Below are positions 33,257 to 46,152 of a stretch of 64,000 nucleotides of DNA, piece by piece (position 1 is the stretch's first letter; every line of letters begins with the position of its first letter). The stretch is from Adenophora triphylla var. japonica. Lineage: Eukaryota > Streptophyta > Magnoliopsida > Asterales > Campanulaceae. The DNA lies in the NCBI GenBank assembly GCA_022495995.1, contig JAFEMH010003616.1:124001-188000 (forward strand), read 5' to 3'. Below the pieces are notes generated by a model. That model did not search any database and had not been told where the DNA came from. It saw only the letters and a program-made list of their open reading frames with translations. The position numbers and the translations under genes were made by a program.

Positions 33257-34481
33257 GATGACTACGTCGAATACATTGAAAACGAGAAACTCCCAGAAGA
33301 TGATGCTCGAGCCAAGCTTATCAAGAAGAGGTCTCCAAGATTCGTGGTGATGAACGGAGTCCTCTACCGAAGATCTTTCACGAAGCCCCTGCTAAGGTGT
33401 GTCTATCCCAAGGAAACTGAGAACCTCCTGGCAGAAGTACATGAAGGTGTTTGCGGCGGACACCCGGGGGCCAGAACCTTAGCTGACAAAATCATATCGA
33501 TAGGTTACTACTGGCCAAACCTAAGGGAAGACGCGCATGCCTATGTTCGAAAATGTGACAAATGCCAAAGGTTCTCTGACATTCCAAGACTACCTGCAGT
33601 CGAGCAAACACTTGTAATACCTACGTGGCCATTTGATATGTGGGGGATCGACCTCATTGGACCCTTCCCACCCGCCCGTGGTAATTGCAAGTACGTGATA
33701 GTAGCTGTTGATTACTTCTCCAAGTGGATAGAAGCCAAGGCATTGGCCAAGATAACGGAAGAGAACGCGATCAACTTTGTTCATGACAATATCTCGGTGC
33801 GCATTTGGCCTTCCACATACACTTGTTTCTGACCATGGCCTCCAATTCCCCACGGCATTTACAACCGAATTGGGAAGAGTCAAAGTACGCCATGCAAAAT
33901 CTTCGCCAGCGTACCCCAAGGCAACGGCCGCGTAAGCCGCCAACAACCGGTCCTAACCGCCCTCACCAAGAATCTTGAAGGACGCGAGGGTAGATGGTCG
34001 GGACGAACTTCCCTAGCTTTATGGGCCGTTCGCACAACCACCCGGGGCCAACCGGGAAACCCCATTCGCACTAACTTTCGGTTCCGAGGCTACGGCACCG
34101 GCAGAGATGGCCATCCCTACAAGGTAAGGAACTCCCATTATGATGAGCAAGTCAACAAGGTCAATAGGCTCATAGACCTGGACCTCGATAGATGAAAAAC
34201 GACTAGCCGCGCAGATGAGGATGGTGAATTACAAGCAAAGGACCAAGGCATATCACGACAAGAGGGTCATCAAAAGAGTATTCCAAGTGGGCGATTGGGT
34301 ACTTAGAAAGATCGAAGCCACCGGTCGGAAAGCGTAACAAAACAAGCTCTCCCCAAATTGGGAAGGTCCCTATATCATCACTCAAGTCATCCGAGAAGGG
34401 ACCTACGCATTAAGGACCAAGGAGGGGAAGGATCTCAAGCATCCATGGCATTCCGACAACCTTAGTAAATATTATCACTAG
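33257..34481 (+). pseudogene. Gypsy pol, integrase half (after the CACTA element)
   Basis: The frame opens MDDYVEYIENEKLP, typical of the spacer after RNase H. It continues with the HHCC zinc domain (EVHEGVCGGHPGARTL, then YVRKCDKCQRF) and the integrase core (PFDMWGIDLIGPFPPARG, VAVDYFSKWIEA). After a frameshift near 33795 it reads LVSDHGLQFPTAF. Further pieces are NSHYDEQVNKVNRL and, at 34210-34481, YKQRTKAYHDKRV, VFQVGDWVLRK, LSPNWEGPY, ending LSKYYH and a TAG. The first two acidic residues of the D,D-35-E triad are visible; the third lies in a degraded stretch. Integrase would insert the cDNA into the genome. Stops and frameshifts make it inactive. Confidence 0.87.
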
Positions 34482-34680
34482 TCTAGTTTATTTTTGTAAT
34501 AGATTAGCTCTTCATTTTCGGTCTTTTATTTTCGGTCTTTTGTTTTCTTTTGTCTCTTTAGTTGATAGGATTGCAGCTTGATGTAATCACATTTCGCTTC
34601 TACGAAAGCAGCTTTCTTCCAACATGCAAAGCAACTATCGCCTCTTCACCCCAAAGACAGAAAATGAGGGCATTACCTCG

Positions 34681-35125
34681 CATTCTCCGATACACAATAG
34701 CCAAGACCAAGGATCTTCCTTGGCCTGATGGCCTACACACAGCCAAGACCAAGGGTCCTCCTTGGCCTGATGGCTTAACACAGCCAAGACCAAGGGTCCT
34801 CCTTGGCCTGATGGCTTAACAATTGCCAAGACCAAGGGTCCTCCTTGGCCTGATGGCTTACCAACAGCCAAGACCAAGGATCTACCTTGGCCTGATGGCT
34901 TACAACTCTTCTAGTCAAGGGCCCATCTTGACTTAGGAGATTAACAGCCAAGACCGAGGACTTTCCTCGGCCTAATGGCTTGATAAACCTCCTACCATGA
35001 ATCCGCTTCCGATTCAGATTACAACATTCAAAGCCGAGGAAAACTTCCTCGGCCCAAATGAAGTACGAGTATAATTACAGCCGAGGAATCTTCCTCGGCC
35101 CAACCACTTGCTCCACAAGGAACAA
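34681..35125 (+). repeat. Tandem repeat between pol and the antisense gene of the Gypsy element
   Basis: Units such as AGCCAAGACCAAGGGTCCTC plus CTTGGCCTGATGGCTTA repeat about five times with a period of 55-60 bp (34681-34910). Diverged units with CCGAGGA...CCTCGGCC follow to 35125. Each half-unit is itself a small inverted repeat (CCAAGG/CCTTGG). Confidence 0.8.
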
Positions 35126-35821
35126 GGGACCTTCCTCGGATCCCACCTTCCTAAGGCTAGTGCATAGCATACCAAAATATAACCAAGTCAGTAAAGCGAC
35201 AAGAATAATGACAAAAGGATTTTCATTGATATTCAAATGAAATTACAGGTCCTATTGTCTATTACAAAAACAAAAAAGGAAAAGAAGCTATCCTAAGATT
35301 GTTGTACATCATCAAATGGCTTGTCCAAATGGGCCTTCATGATAGTGCCGGGAGGAAGGACTGTTTGATTAGTGGAAGCATTACTTTCCCGGCCCCTCCT
35401 TCCACCTCGCCTCTAAGTCATCAGTGCTCATCGGCTGTCTTGGATCGCCTCCACTGTGTCTTTAATATTGCCGGGGACAAATGTGGCCGGCGTCCACACT
35501 TCCCCTCGCAAGCATGGGCATCCTTCGCGCCCATCGGCCTCCATGTTGCTCTCGTAATACGGACCAAGTGATGGAGTGCCCCGACCTCCTCGGCATATTG
35601 ATCCCTAGCAGATTAGCCGGGCAATCTTGTTGATGTCCCGGACCCGGTGGAGGGATCGCCTAAAATGCTCCCGGCCAAGTGGAGGTAGCCATCCTCGAAC
35701 ATGGTGGCCGTTTGCTCGTCAACACCTCTCTCAAGGCCGAGCCGCCATCATCGCCCTTTGAAAGCCGAGCTCTCCTTAAACCGAGCTACGGCCTCTTCCT
35801 CCCGAGCTGGAAGGGTAGCTT

Positions 35822-37898
35822 CTAGTCCACGGCACTTGGCCTCAGCTTCCTCAGCCTTGGTCTGAAGCTCAGCCTTATCTGCCTTGGCCTGGGCAAGCTC
35901 TTCATTTTTGAGCCGGAGATGTTCCTCGGCTTTTGACCTTTCTTCCTCGGCCCTTTTACCTCGGCCTCAACCTTGGCCTTGGCCGCTGCAAGCTCAGCAT
36001 CCTTGGCTTCTAAAAGTTTAGCCAAGGAAGACTTTTCTTTTTCGCTCTTTGCTTGAGCTGCCTTGGCCTCATTCAGGCGCCTTGTCTTCTTCTTGGCCAG
36101 CACGTTCTCGTACGCCGTGACTGAAGCCAACTGAAAGATAAAATCATTGTTAGGAAGACAAATCCAATATCGAAGATAGTAACCCAGAAAGGGATCAACA
36201 TTTACCTCGAAGCAGGAGTCCCTTGTGGCAAAGCACGATCCTCGTTAGGACCCTCTTTGCAAAGGGTTTCATAAGCATCCTCATCCATGGCCCTTTGGAT
36301 GGGAGCTCGGCCCAACCTCACCAAGGGTCCCTCCCTTGCCAACAGGGGGAGTCCCTTAAGACGAGGAATGCCAAGGGACATACTTTTGGCCAGCTCGTCG
36401 GCCTCTTCCACAGTCTTGACTGACTGAACGGTCAAGGGAGGGGGAGCATCAACCTCAGGGGCCGCACTGACGCTTGCCCGTTTGGCAGCCGGCTCCTCGG
36501 CGCTGGCACTAGGAGTTCTTTTGGAGCCGGACCTCCTTTGGACGAGGTTAGCTTCCTCGGTTGTTTCTTCCTCGGCATCAACATGGAGGCTATGCCCCTC
36601 TGCAGTTGATGGGTTGTTTTGGTTATCGCCACCGGTTCCTCGGCATTCACTTCCCCGTGCAACTTAAGGGGAAGGGGTTGGTCAGTCTGCACGTTAAGGA
36701 TGAGGTTACGCGCATTAGCATCCTCCTTCCTTTCTGTCAAGGCGGCTCTCTTGCTCAACCTCCTCTTCCTCCTCACAAGCTCTTGGGGACTAAGTCTCTC
36801 CATGGCTAAAGTTTCTTCTTCCTACTGGTAAACTGCAAGGACGAGGAAAGAGTTAAATACGGGCAGGGGAAACAAGCATTTGAAAGACACCAAGTAAAAA
36901 GAAAGAAATATTTACATCCAACTATGTCTACATCATCCACACACTGATGACGAGGACGTTCAGTGTTGCACCTAATGCAATCCTCGTGGAATACTGCCCG
37001 GGATGGACAAATCCCAGTCATTGAAGCTGCCTCCCCCTCTTTATGGCAACAAGGGAGATACCCCATCCTTTTTTCCCTAAGGCATTAAACCCGCACTTTG
37101 AATGTAGTAATGGTCCGAGGACTCAATCAGCGACCAATCAAGAACACCCACTTCGGCAAATTCTTCCGTGCGTTTGATCAAGTCCTTGGTCCATTCATAT
37201 TGCTTTGGACGGGGAACGAAGAGGTTGGACCTTTGCAAGGAGACCGGAACTCCCATCCTTGGCGGCTCTCCACTCTAATGACGTGGTTATCCCAACCAAA
37301 GAACTTTGCTAGACATCGGGAGGAGCAATTTTGGTTTCTTTGAAGCACTCTTGATGACGAGGAGCCAGCTCTCCTTGACAAATTGTACATGATAAAAATG
37401 CCTAAAAGCTCCCATGGTCGGCTCATATCCTAAGCTTCTCGGCATAGGATGATGAAGCCGACAAGGACCCGGTACCATTGGCTCCAAGCATGGCTCGCAC
37501 CGCCCTCACGTCGTCCGTAAATTCGCATATGAAAGGATCCGGTGGAAGACGAAGTCCTTGTTGGAATTGTTTGAAGTAGAAGTGAACAAAATCTTGGTTG
37601 TAATAGAAGTCATTCTCTTCCTTCTCGGTCCTCGGCTCCATTTTGCCCATATAAGTTAGCCCGTACTCGGCTTTGTCTACCCCGTACTTGGAGTATAGCT
37701 TTTCCAAAGATGGGATCCCCGCTCTAGGGGTCCTCTCTTCGCCTTTGTCCTAACTCCTTGGCCTCCTCGTCCTCGGCCTCCTCTTCTTCGGGCCAAACGG
37801 CCATCGCCTTGTGCTTCCTCCACGAAAGCATCAACTATCTGAGTAGACGAGGAGGGTTCTCCTCTTCCCGTCATATCTGCATAAAGACGAGGAGACAA
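35822..37898 (-). pseudogene. Antisense accessory gene of the Gypsy element (putative gypsy-type domain plus coiled coil)
   Basis: Minus-strand coding segments lie between pol and the 3' LTR. 37898-37680 encodes a Ser- and Arg/Gly-rich N-terminus. 37707-37423 encodes EKLYSKYGVDKAEYGL, DFVHFYFKQFQQGLRLPPDPFICEF. 37487-37287 encodes MGAFRHFYHVQFVKESWLL. Exon-like pieces follow at about 37066-36915 and 36828-36432 (the latter behind a good acceptor at 36829-36830, starting with an ERLSPQELVRRKRR frame). 36130-35822 is a Lys/Glu/Ala coiled coil (EAKAAQAKSEKEKSSLAKL). The LRLPP.PF..EF block is that of the plant putative gypsy-type transposon domain (PF04195). Tat/Retand/Grande elements are known to carry such extra genes, often antisense, in this position; their role is unknown. 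Frame changes suggest decay, though some may be introns. Confidence 0.65.
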
Positions 37899-38677
37899 AA
37901 TTAGTGACCTCGTCCATGACAGATTTAGGACGGGGAAGGGAGATTCCCCTCCTCGTCATTTAATAAGGCCGAGGAGGGAGCCGTACCTCTAAGGCGCTCA
38001 CGCATTTTCGCGATCGTAGGCGGGTAGAATGATCGACGTGCTCCATCATCTCACTCTATCCTCAAAAACTATAATGTTGGGAGAACCAGACTCAATCCTA
38101 TCTATTCAGTGGAGTCGTGGTATTGGAGGAATAGACGAGTTCGACCATAACCTCTTAACTGCTTGCTTACATCATCCAGAGTGAGCATCAACCATGGACC
38201 TCTCTCTCTACGATAGACCCTCAAATTTCCGAGATGATATCCATAACGGAATCGGGAGAATGGTCCCAAGATCGAGCCATTTCTAAGGGGAATCAAAGAG
38301 TAAAGGGGGAGTTCATTCAATATTCGAAGAAGTTTAACAAAATGCAAAGAAAATCACAAACATGAAATCGGGATAATTGGGAACAAAAATTCATGAAGAA
38401 AAGCTTGAATCTTCAACAATGGCAGTTCATGATTCTTGATTCACGTATGAGTTTTTCTAACAACCCTAGAAGACGCTAAAACAGGAGCAGACTGGTGAAA
38501 AGAGAAAATCCATACCCGAGTTCGTGAAAAGTGCGTTGAAACGCGAAAGAAAGCAACGTCGCCGGAAAGAGTTCGCCTGAACTGGAAAGGATGATTGCTG
38601 TGTTCGCCTGAATGTTCTTCGCTTGCCCTTAGTTCAACTGATTTGAGTTCGTAAAGGTTTAAAATGGAAGGGGTTTT

Positions 38678-38687
38678 GCTTTTTATA
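38678..38687 (-). promoter_or_regulatory. TATA box, probable promoter of the antisense accessory gene
   Basis: On the minus strand the sequence reads GGGTATAAAAAGCAAAACCC, a strong plant TATA context. It lies about 780 bases upstream of the first coding segment at 37898, leaving room for a leader and an intron. Confidence 0.5.
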
Positions 38688-38932
38688 CCCCTCAATCGGG
38701 TTAAACCCATGGGTAAAGTAAACATTTCGGCCTCGGGCGCCCCAAGAATTAAATGTGAATTGACGGTTTCAAGGCATGACAAGACTCGGGGGCCCTGTAA
38801 TGGCAACCGTCGCTATACGAAGCGACGCCGAGGACACGTGTCAAAACCGTTCGTATTCCATCCATATGACGAGGACGAGATGACTTTCTACTCGTCCTAA
38901 TCCGAGCTAGAAAGTCGGGGCCACCGAACAAG

Positions 38933-39607
38933 ATAAACCGAGATACGAATATGGTTTTGCTCAAGCTGGGCCTAATTGAATTGGGCCATGAATTATCTAA
39001 GTAACCAAGTATCGTGGCCGAGTGGAGTCTTCCTCATAAGACAAGGAGCATTTACCTCGGCATTCTCCCAACATGCCGAGGAAACTAAATCATTTACCTT
39101 GGCATATCTCCGTACTGCCAATCTCCAAATGACGAGGAAGCAGGATCATTTACCTCGGCCTATTTGCCAAAGGCCGAGGAAAACATTTGCCTTCCTGCCC
39201 TGGCTAGCGCTTACAATCCTTATTCAACAAGGATTATACAAACATGATCCAATCGTGATTATACTTATCAACATCAATTCAAGTCAAACAATGACTCCTT
39301 AACAGATATAATTCTAGTAAAATTATATCTTATCTCTTGACAAGTTCATTCCAACATGGATTCTACCTATCCATTCTTATAAATACAAGCCCCATGGCTC
39401 ATTATTGGGTATGTTACTTTTTACATTAGAGAAACTCTGTCAATTTGATTTCTCTAATATCAACCGTGAACTTACTCTCACGCCGGAGGGCCTTTAGCCG
39501 GATCCGCCCCGGCTTAGTTTACGTGTTTTCTCTTATTTTCAGGCCTTGCAATCGCCGGAGCATTCGACGCTTGGATTTGGGCTGTTTTGACGATTTTGGC
39601 ATCATCA
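38933..39607 (+). mobile_element. 3' LTR of the Tat/Retand-type Gypsy element
   Basis: Matches the 5' LTR at 12179-13051 from ATAAACCGAGATACGAA to GACGATTTTGGCATCATCA, with a TATA box CTTATAAATACAAG at about 39378. A weak purine tract (AAAGTCGGGG, 38911-38920) precedes it. The five bases after it (GGAGG) are not found before the 5' LTR, so no target duplication is proven. Confidence 0.82.
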
Positions 39608-40261
39608 GGAGGCAAATAAAAGACAGTTAAGTTTTAATCGAAAAAAAAATCAAACAGACTTAATTACTCCATCTTTGAATGAATAAGCATTATTAAGAGG
39701 CAAATAAGAGGAAAAAATAAAAAACAAACACCACCTAAGAGAGAGAGAGCACACTTCAAAGGGGGATCAAATGACGTCGTGATGAATTTTAAAATAAATG
39801 AATCCCATACAAAGTAGTGGGCCATAAGAGCATCTTCATCAATCAATGACATTAGTTAAAGTCGTGGCTGAGGTGGAGCTTAGGTGGTATGGTTTGGCAT
39901 CTCCATTCATGAACATGATAAAGGCATGGAATGACTTTTCACACCCTTTGACAGATACCGTGTGTCACGGCGTGAAAAGTAAAAATTATTTTTTTTTTAC
40001 AAAAATTGCAATTAACATATAAAAAATAATAAAAATACAAAAATATTGAAATAATTTAATATAGTAATAATAAATGTAATATAAATGCGTAGGAAAGAGA
40101 AAATATGGTGGGATATAATAAAAAGTAGGAGAGAGAAACTGATGACTTTTGTCATGAATATGAATGGAGAAAAAATTATTTGAAGTTGTGTTTTTGATGA
40201 CTGATGACGTGAAGCTGAAGTGGAGGAGAGAGGGATGAAAATGAAGTTTCATTGTTGCATA
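39608..40261. other. Intergenic stretch, possible decayed MITE
   Basis: No gene. From about 39828 (AGAGCATCTTCATC) to 40257 it has weakly inverted ends, and an internal hairpin ACTTTTCACACC / GGCGTGAAAAGT at 39927-39988, reminiscent of other MITE families; the match is poor. Confidence 0.35.
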
Positions 40262-40545
40262 CTCCCTCCGTCCCACCCGAATTTGGACAAAGTTACTTTA
40301 CACGGAGATTAAGAAATAACAATAAGATAATAAAAATGTGTGGTAGAAAATGAAGAGAGAGAATGAGTGGAGTTAATAGTGGTTGGTTGAATAAATTGTA
40401 TGGTGGAGAATGAGTGGAGTTAATGAGTGAGTGGGGTATGTCCATTTTTTTATTATTATAAACTTTTCTTTTTTTCATTCAAATTCTGGATGACGCCCAA
40501 AAAGCGAAATTTATTCAAATTGGATGGCATTTTAGTGAGAGTATG
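40262..40545. mobile_element. Stowaway MITE with a degenerate right end
   Basis: The left end CTCCCTCCGTCCCACCCGAA is the same subfamily as 57514-57777. The right end (AAATTGGATGGCATTTTAGT) has lost the usual GGGACGGAGGGAG. Confidence 0.8.
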
Positions 40546-41963
40546 CTCTAAGGGAGGGATAATAAGGAAGAATTTGAAGAATAAAATAGGCCAAAATAGG
40601 GAAGATAAAGTGGAACTTTAATTATCAAATCATTCCGCTTTATTCCGGCACAAACAGACGTTTAAAAAACTATGTGAATTGGCCTTGTACATGTCACGTG
40701 ATAATGTTATTTCAATATGTTAAACCTCTCAAGGTATTCCATCATTAACACTTTACACCTTTGCTTTAAAAAATTCCTATTTTTAATATATAATTAAATT
40801 ATTAAATAAAAATAGTAATATAATTAATAATTATCTACAATACTTTTTTCATTTTCATTAAAAGATACTATTAACAAAATTCCAAACACAACAATACAAT
40901 TATTATTTCATAATAAGTTTTATTGATATATTAATAATAAAAAAAAATAATGTCACATATATAGCATACTTATCTTTTAACTTTTCATTTTAACTCTTAT
41001 TTTTTCTTCAATTTATCATTCTATTTGAAGATTATTATTTTTTACTTATCATATTATGGGTTTTTTTACTTCTTATATATTGCATTTATTTGGTATAATC
41101 GTGTCTATGTTACATTTTATACTTTTTTCTATTTATAATTTTAGTATTCTTTAATTTTTTTGTTACTGAAAACTATAGGACTTATAATAATAAATAGTGT
41201 GTTACTTTATCAATTAATAATTTAGATATAAATAATAAGAATTAATATTCAAATAAATGGTAAATAAAAGAAAAATTAAAAGTTAAAATGAAAAGTTAAA
41301 AGATAATGGTGCTATATAGAATTGACATTAATTATTTTATTTTTTATTATAATAAAAAATCAATAAAATAAAAAATGAAAAAATAATTGTATTTTTGTGT
41401 TTGAAATTTTATTTAGTTTGTTTCATGAAAATAAAAATAATTACAGTAGTTAATAATTAATGTATCATTATTACTATTAATAATTTAATTTATGTACTAA
41501 AAATAAGGCAAATTTGAGCAAGGTTTAAAGTGGAATTTAGGGGATGCCTATGAAGATTAAACATATTGGACACATTGAAATGATAAATGCCCATCAAGTG
41601 ACATCCACATGACCAATTCTACTAATATTTCTAACATTAGTTGGTGTCAGGGATAAAGTAGAACGATTTCAAAATTAAAGTAGACCACTTTTCTAATAGG
41701 GGGTGTGTTGTAAAGGGAAATCAGGTGTATACTTGAGGGTGGTAACCGTATTTTGGCCAAGACCATATAAGTGAAATAGAAAAGAGGTAGAGAAGAAACA
41801 AATCAAAAGAACTAAATGCACTTGAGGAAAGAAACATAAGAAAGTGTACAAAACTTAGAGGGAAAAAAAGAAAAAAGAAAAACCAATTTAAGAAAAAACA
41901 AAAATGTGAAACTCGAACAAACTTGCTTTGGTTATGAGATTTTAAATGCTCATTTTGTTACTA
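40546..41963. other. AT-rich intergenic stretch
   Basis: No gene, RNA or clear repeat seen; about 80% A+T with many short homopolymer runs. Confidence 0.6.
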
Positions 41964-42076
41964 CTCCCCGTCTCAAAATGAATGTCCAAAAAAAAAAAAA
42001 TCAAATTTGCTCTAGATAGATGATCAAGAGTAAATTTGAAAAAAAGAATTGGACATTCATTTTGTGACGGAGGGAG
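41964..42076. mobile_element. Short Stowaway-type MITE (113 bp)
   Basis: CTCCCCGTCTCAAAATGAAT at the left pairs with ATTCATTTTGTGACGGAGGG at the right, giving an almost complete hairpin, flanked by TA. Confidence 0.85.
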
Positions 42077-44734
42077 TAATAAAGATCCAAGGTTCTTTGG
42101 AAGTCCATGTGACAGTCCCCCAAACTGTATTTGTTTGTAGACATCTCTGATCCAACAGTAAGGCGATACAAATCTAAGCAGCCATATTGAACTCTAGGTA
42201 ATAAATTGTATCTACTCTCCTCTCCTCTCCTCTCCTCTCTGCAACATTGCCTACAGATAAAGCAATCTCTATTGAACATTCAGGCTATCATTTATACTCT
42301 AATTCACCGAACCGGGTTTTGAGACAATAAAGTGCAAGGAGATAAAAGGAAATTTCTTCAACCCTAAAAATTTTCAAAACATACACATTACCTCGACTAA
42401 TATACAAAGATAAATAGAGCAGTAATGCATGCATGGAATATTGACCTTTTTGTATTTTTAAGAAAAACTATACCTACCTATAATAAATTTAAATAACAAG
42501 TCCATGTATATGACACTCATCTAAAAGAATCCGTCTCGGTAACAAGAAAATAAATCCTATGTAAAGATAAAAACAAACATGAAATGAAGCCGGAGTACAA
42601 ATTCCTGCATATCTAATTAGTTATACAAGAAGTAAAAGTATACTACTCGGCAATCAATTACAGTAACTGATTAAGAGAGCAGATTAGAGCTTTGCTCCTC
42701 CAAAGTTGGCTGGAAGAATGCCTTTGTTGTTGACGATATGTTTGTGTCATAGATAACGAACAAAAAAAGAGGATTTGGGTCGTGGAGCACAGGCAAAACC
42801 CCATGCTTCTCTACAGTAGAAAATAAGCTTTTCCACATTATAGCTAGAGGATCAGAGCCAACCAAGGAAGAAGAGGGAGTAATGGAGTAATAAGTAGACC
42901 TCATTTAGGTTAGTGGAAATGAAAATAGGTTGTTAAAATGTTTGAATAGTCAAACGGGACTATCATAACGGGACGGAGGGAGTAAGATATAGCGCCTTGT
43001 TATATCGAGAAGAATAGCACCTGTTAGAAGGTTAATATCCAGATTCTCTCCTAGGCCTATAACATTACATCACTTGGATGATTGAGTCCAAATCTACAAT
43101 TCCTTTGACCAAATTTCTTGGCTAACTATATACTGATCAGTTTTGTTCCATCCATGGTAAACAATTATACAGTATATGTTTTGAAGAAAATGACAAAGAT
43201 GTCAAAGAAGAACGTAATCAGAACATGAGATCTTTAGTGAGTCACACATACCTAATTCAAGCAGCAACACATGCACTGCATCTCTTCATGGTCGCAGTTT
43301 GCCTCCAGGCCCCAAAGCAAAGGTGGGTCCACTAGATCCTTAAAACTTCCACCATTTGATGTGTGCATCAATAAACGCCAAGCCTGCTGCATGTGCAGGA
43401 ACCGAGAAACAAACAAATGTCTACACAAGTAACTGCTTGCAGAAGTATTTCTTGCAATTAACAATTGCATTCTAAGTATTTTAAGGGCTTAAAGAATGAG
43501 GTGCTAGAAGAGATATCATTTCTAATGGACTTTCAAGGTGACATGAAATGGGGGGGGGGGGTATTACTGCCTTCATTCCTCTTAAACTGGCAATGCATGC
43601 AAAAAAAAACATATTCTAAACATCAAAGTAAACTCTGAGTTTTAGACTCTCGAACTTCATGCAGTAATATTGTACAGGTTATAAGAAAGTTCTTATGTTT
43701 TGACTATGGTTTTCCTGTGCTCTAGAACAGAAAGAAAAGGATCGCTAACATGTTACTTGTGCAGTTTAACCAGTTCTACATCTTTTAGAAATTGACAATT
43801 TTCAGCTAGCTGAGAAATAGCTACTGCCAAATATTAAGCAAGCTTGTAATGGACTCCCGACCAAAGGCAAATAAATAATTGGCTGATTCCATGGATGGTT
43901 GACAGTTAGCAGGAAATGTATGGTTCTGCTACGTTACACGACCTCGGTTGTTGGTTACATAAAGGTCACAAGATCCATCTTCATATGTCATTGAATACAA
44001 AATTGGCTCTTTATATAATCACTTTGTAGGAACGCCTAATTCTTCTACTCAATTAAACTCACCCCATGAGTTGATGGGCATTATCCAGATGATAACACAG
44101 TTGAAGGTGAGAGAACTGGAAAAATCATCCATCTGGAAAAATTGGCTCTTAATAGGAAGGGTTCCCTTTAAATTCTTATCTCAAAAGCCTGTCAAAAGGA
44201 CAGGCTATAGCAAAAAAAATTGGTGAGCCATCCAAGGAAAATTCAACAAAGCTATTCACTTCAACCTACTTATGCTCGAAACCGCACTTAGCTACTGACT
44301 CTCAACGGGTCAAGAAAGTGATCCAAGTGCAGGAGCCAGGTTCATTTTGACTACACTTGAAGGAGCCGAGATTGAAGGTCAAGAATAAAAATGAAGAAGG
44401 AAATGAATACCTTGTTAAAATTTGAACATTAGAAACTGTACCACAAAGTACAAGATGGAAAGTTTCCGCCATAGACATGATACTGAGCGAAACTATCATG
44501 TGAATGTGAACAACCATCAAGTAAGGCTAAGCCACACGCAACGCAATTCCAAACAATTTAAAGTTAATGTCTGACAAACCAAGTCGATGCATGCAGAAAC
44601 AAAAGCAAATAGCAATGTTAGATCAGAACATTTTTAGTGAAACTTACATTAAAAACTTGTTAATAATAAAAGTAATTTGATTCCAAACTGTTACTGATTT
44701 TATTCATTGTAATAATTTGAAGTAAATATCAAAA
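42077..44734. other. Intergenic stretch with possible exon remnants on the minus strand
   Basis: No full gene is supported. 43386-43252 on the minus strand looks exon-like: acceptor CATGCAG, donor AATTAG|GTATGT, encoding QAWRLLMHTSNGG...DLVDPPL...DHEEMQCMCCCL, which faintly recalls the end of a receptor-like kinase domain. 42904-42671 and 44520-44302 are open but unrecognised. Also present are a CTCTC microsatellite (42217-42240), an orphan Stowaway end (42968-42983) and a G10 run (43551-43560). Confidence 0.3.
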
Positions 44735-45096
44735 TTTCCGTCTCGGTTCAATTGGTCCCTTGGTTTATTTCACGGTTTTTAAGAAAAATGAATAAAGTGG
44801 GTAGAAATTAGAGGAGTGAGAATGTAAAAGTTAAATGTGTGGTAGGGAATAGAAGAGAGAATGTAAAAGTTAAAAATATTTAATAGGAGAGAGAATGAGT
44901 GGGAGGAATAGTAAGTTAATGATTGTTTTTTTTGTAAATATGTTAACTTTATAAGGGTATAATGAAAGGTTTTTTTGTAAATATATGGAGATGATAAGGT
45001 TATAAATATATGAAAAAATTTTCATTTAAGTAATGGATCAATTGAGGTGGGACGTCCCAAAAAGGAAAGTGGATCAATTGAGGTGGGACGGAGGTA
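44735..45096. mobile_element. Stowaway-like MITE, degenerate left end
   Basis: The right end TTGAGGTGGGACGGAGGTAG is followed by TA; the left end reads TTTCCGTCTCGGTTCAATTG. The right-end sequence GGATCAATTGAGGTGGGACG is present twice in tandem at 45030-45092. Confidence 0.75.
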
Positions 45097-45317
45097 GTAC
45101 TATAGATTACAAAATAATTTATAAAAAAAATTATTAGAAATAAAAAATAATATAAATAAATAAATACAAACGAAATAAATATATCATTTTTATTGATTAA
45201 AAATTAACGTGAACCTAATTACAATAATTTCACGACATTATCACTAAACATTAATTATCATACGACTCTCGAACCAAAGATGACATTTCAAATATTAATT
45301 TATAAGAGTAGGTCTGC

Positions 45318-45775
45318 TGAGAAACGCGTTTCTCCATAACTATGGAGAAACGTGTTTTTAATAGCCAGAAGCTTTGCATTTGATATCCAGAAAAAAAAAA
45401 ACTCAAGGCCAAGACCAAAGCTTCTGGATATCCAGAAGCTTTGGGTTTGATATCCGTAAACCAAGGTGCATATCCAAGTATGTGAAATGTATATCCAGAA
45501 ACTGTTAGGTGCATATCCAGAAACTGTTAGGTGCATATCCAGAAATGTGTTAGGGCATATCCAGAAATTGCTATTGAAGGTTTCTGGATATCCAGAAACC
45601 TTCAAATGTATATCCAGAAACTATCAAATGAATATCCAGAAACATTTTGAAGGTTTCTGGATATTCATTTGAAGGTTTCTGGATATCACTTTCATAAGGT
45701 TCTGAATATCCAGTTCATTGTCGCGCGACAAGTCGGGACGCGTTTCTCCATAACTTATGGAGAAACGCGTTTCTC
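45318..45775. repeat. TATCCAGAAA repeat cluster between CGCGTTTCTCC palindromes
   Basis: About 16 copies of TATCCAGAAA or its complement TTTCTGGATA lie within 330 bp; in places they form TTTCTGGATATCCAGAAA palindromes, and in places direct GGTGCATATCCAGAAACTGT repeats. The cluster is bracketed by near-perfect hairpins AACGCGTTTCTCCATAAC... (45325-45356) and GACGCGTTTCTCCATAAC... (45737-45772). No known family recognised. Confidence 0.8.
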
Positions 45776-46152
45776 CCTAGATTTTGGCAATTTATAAATA
45801 CAACTTTTAACATTATTTTACAAAGATTAATGAATTGTTACTATTTTTACTTATACAACATATTAAAAAATAAAAAAGTGAAATAATTTAATTCTATAAC
45901 ACTACAACTCCTCACAATCAACCATTTCAAAATTAATCAATAATAATCAAAATAACCAAACAATATTTTATGATATATCCAACAAATGATGGCCAATTTT
46001 TATCTTATTTTTAAATAGGCTCATATCACATTTGTCTCAAATTTATATAATTATATGTAAAGACATATTTGCCTTAATGAAATACATAGAGATTAATTTG
46101 CTCTTGATAAAACATTTTTGGAAAGAAAAATATACTTTGTTGTTATTATATA

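Noticed and set aside
45318..45775. CRISPR-like array
   Set aside because: Plant nuclear context, motif only 10 bp, in both orientations, with irregular spacers and no cas genes.
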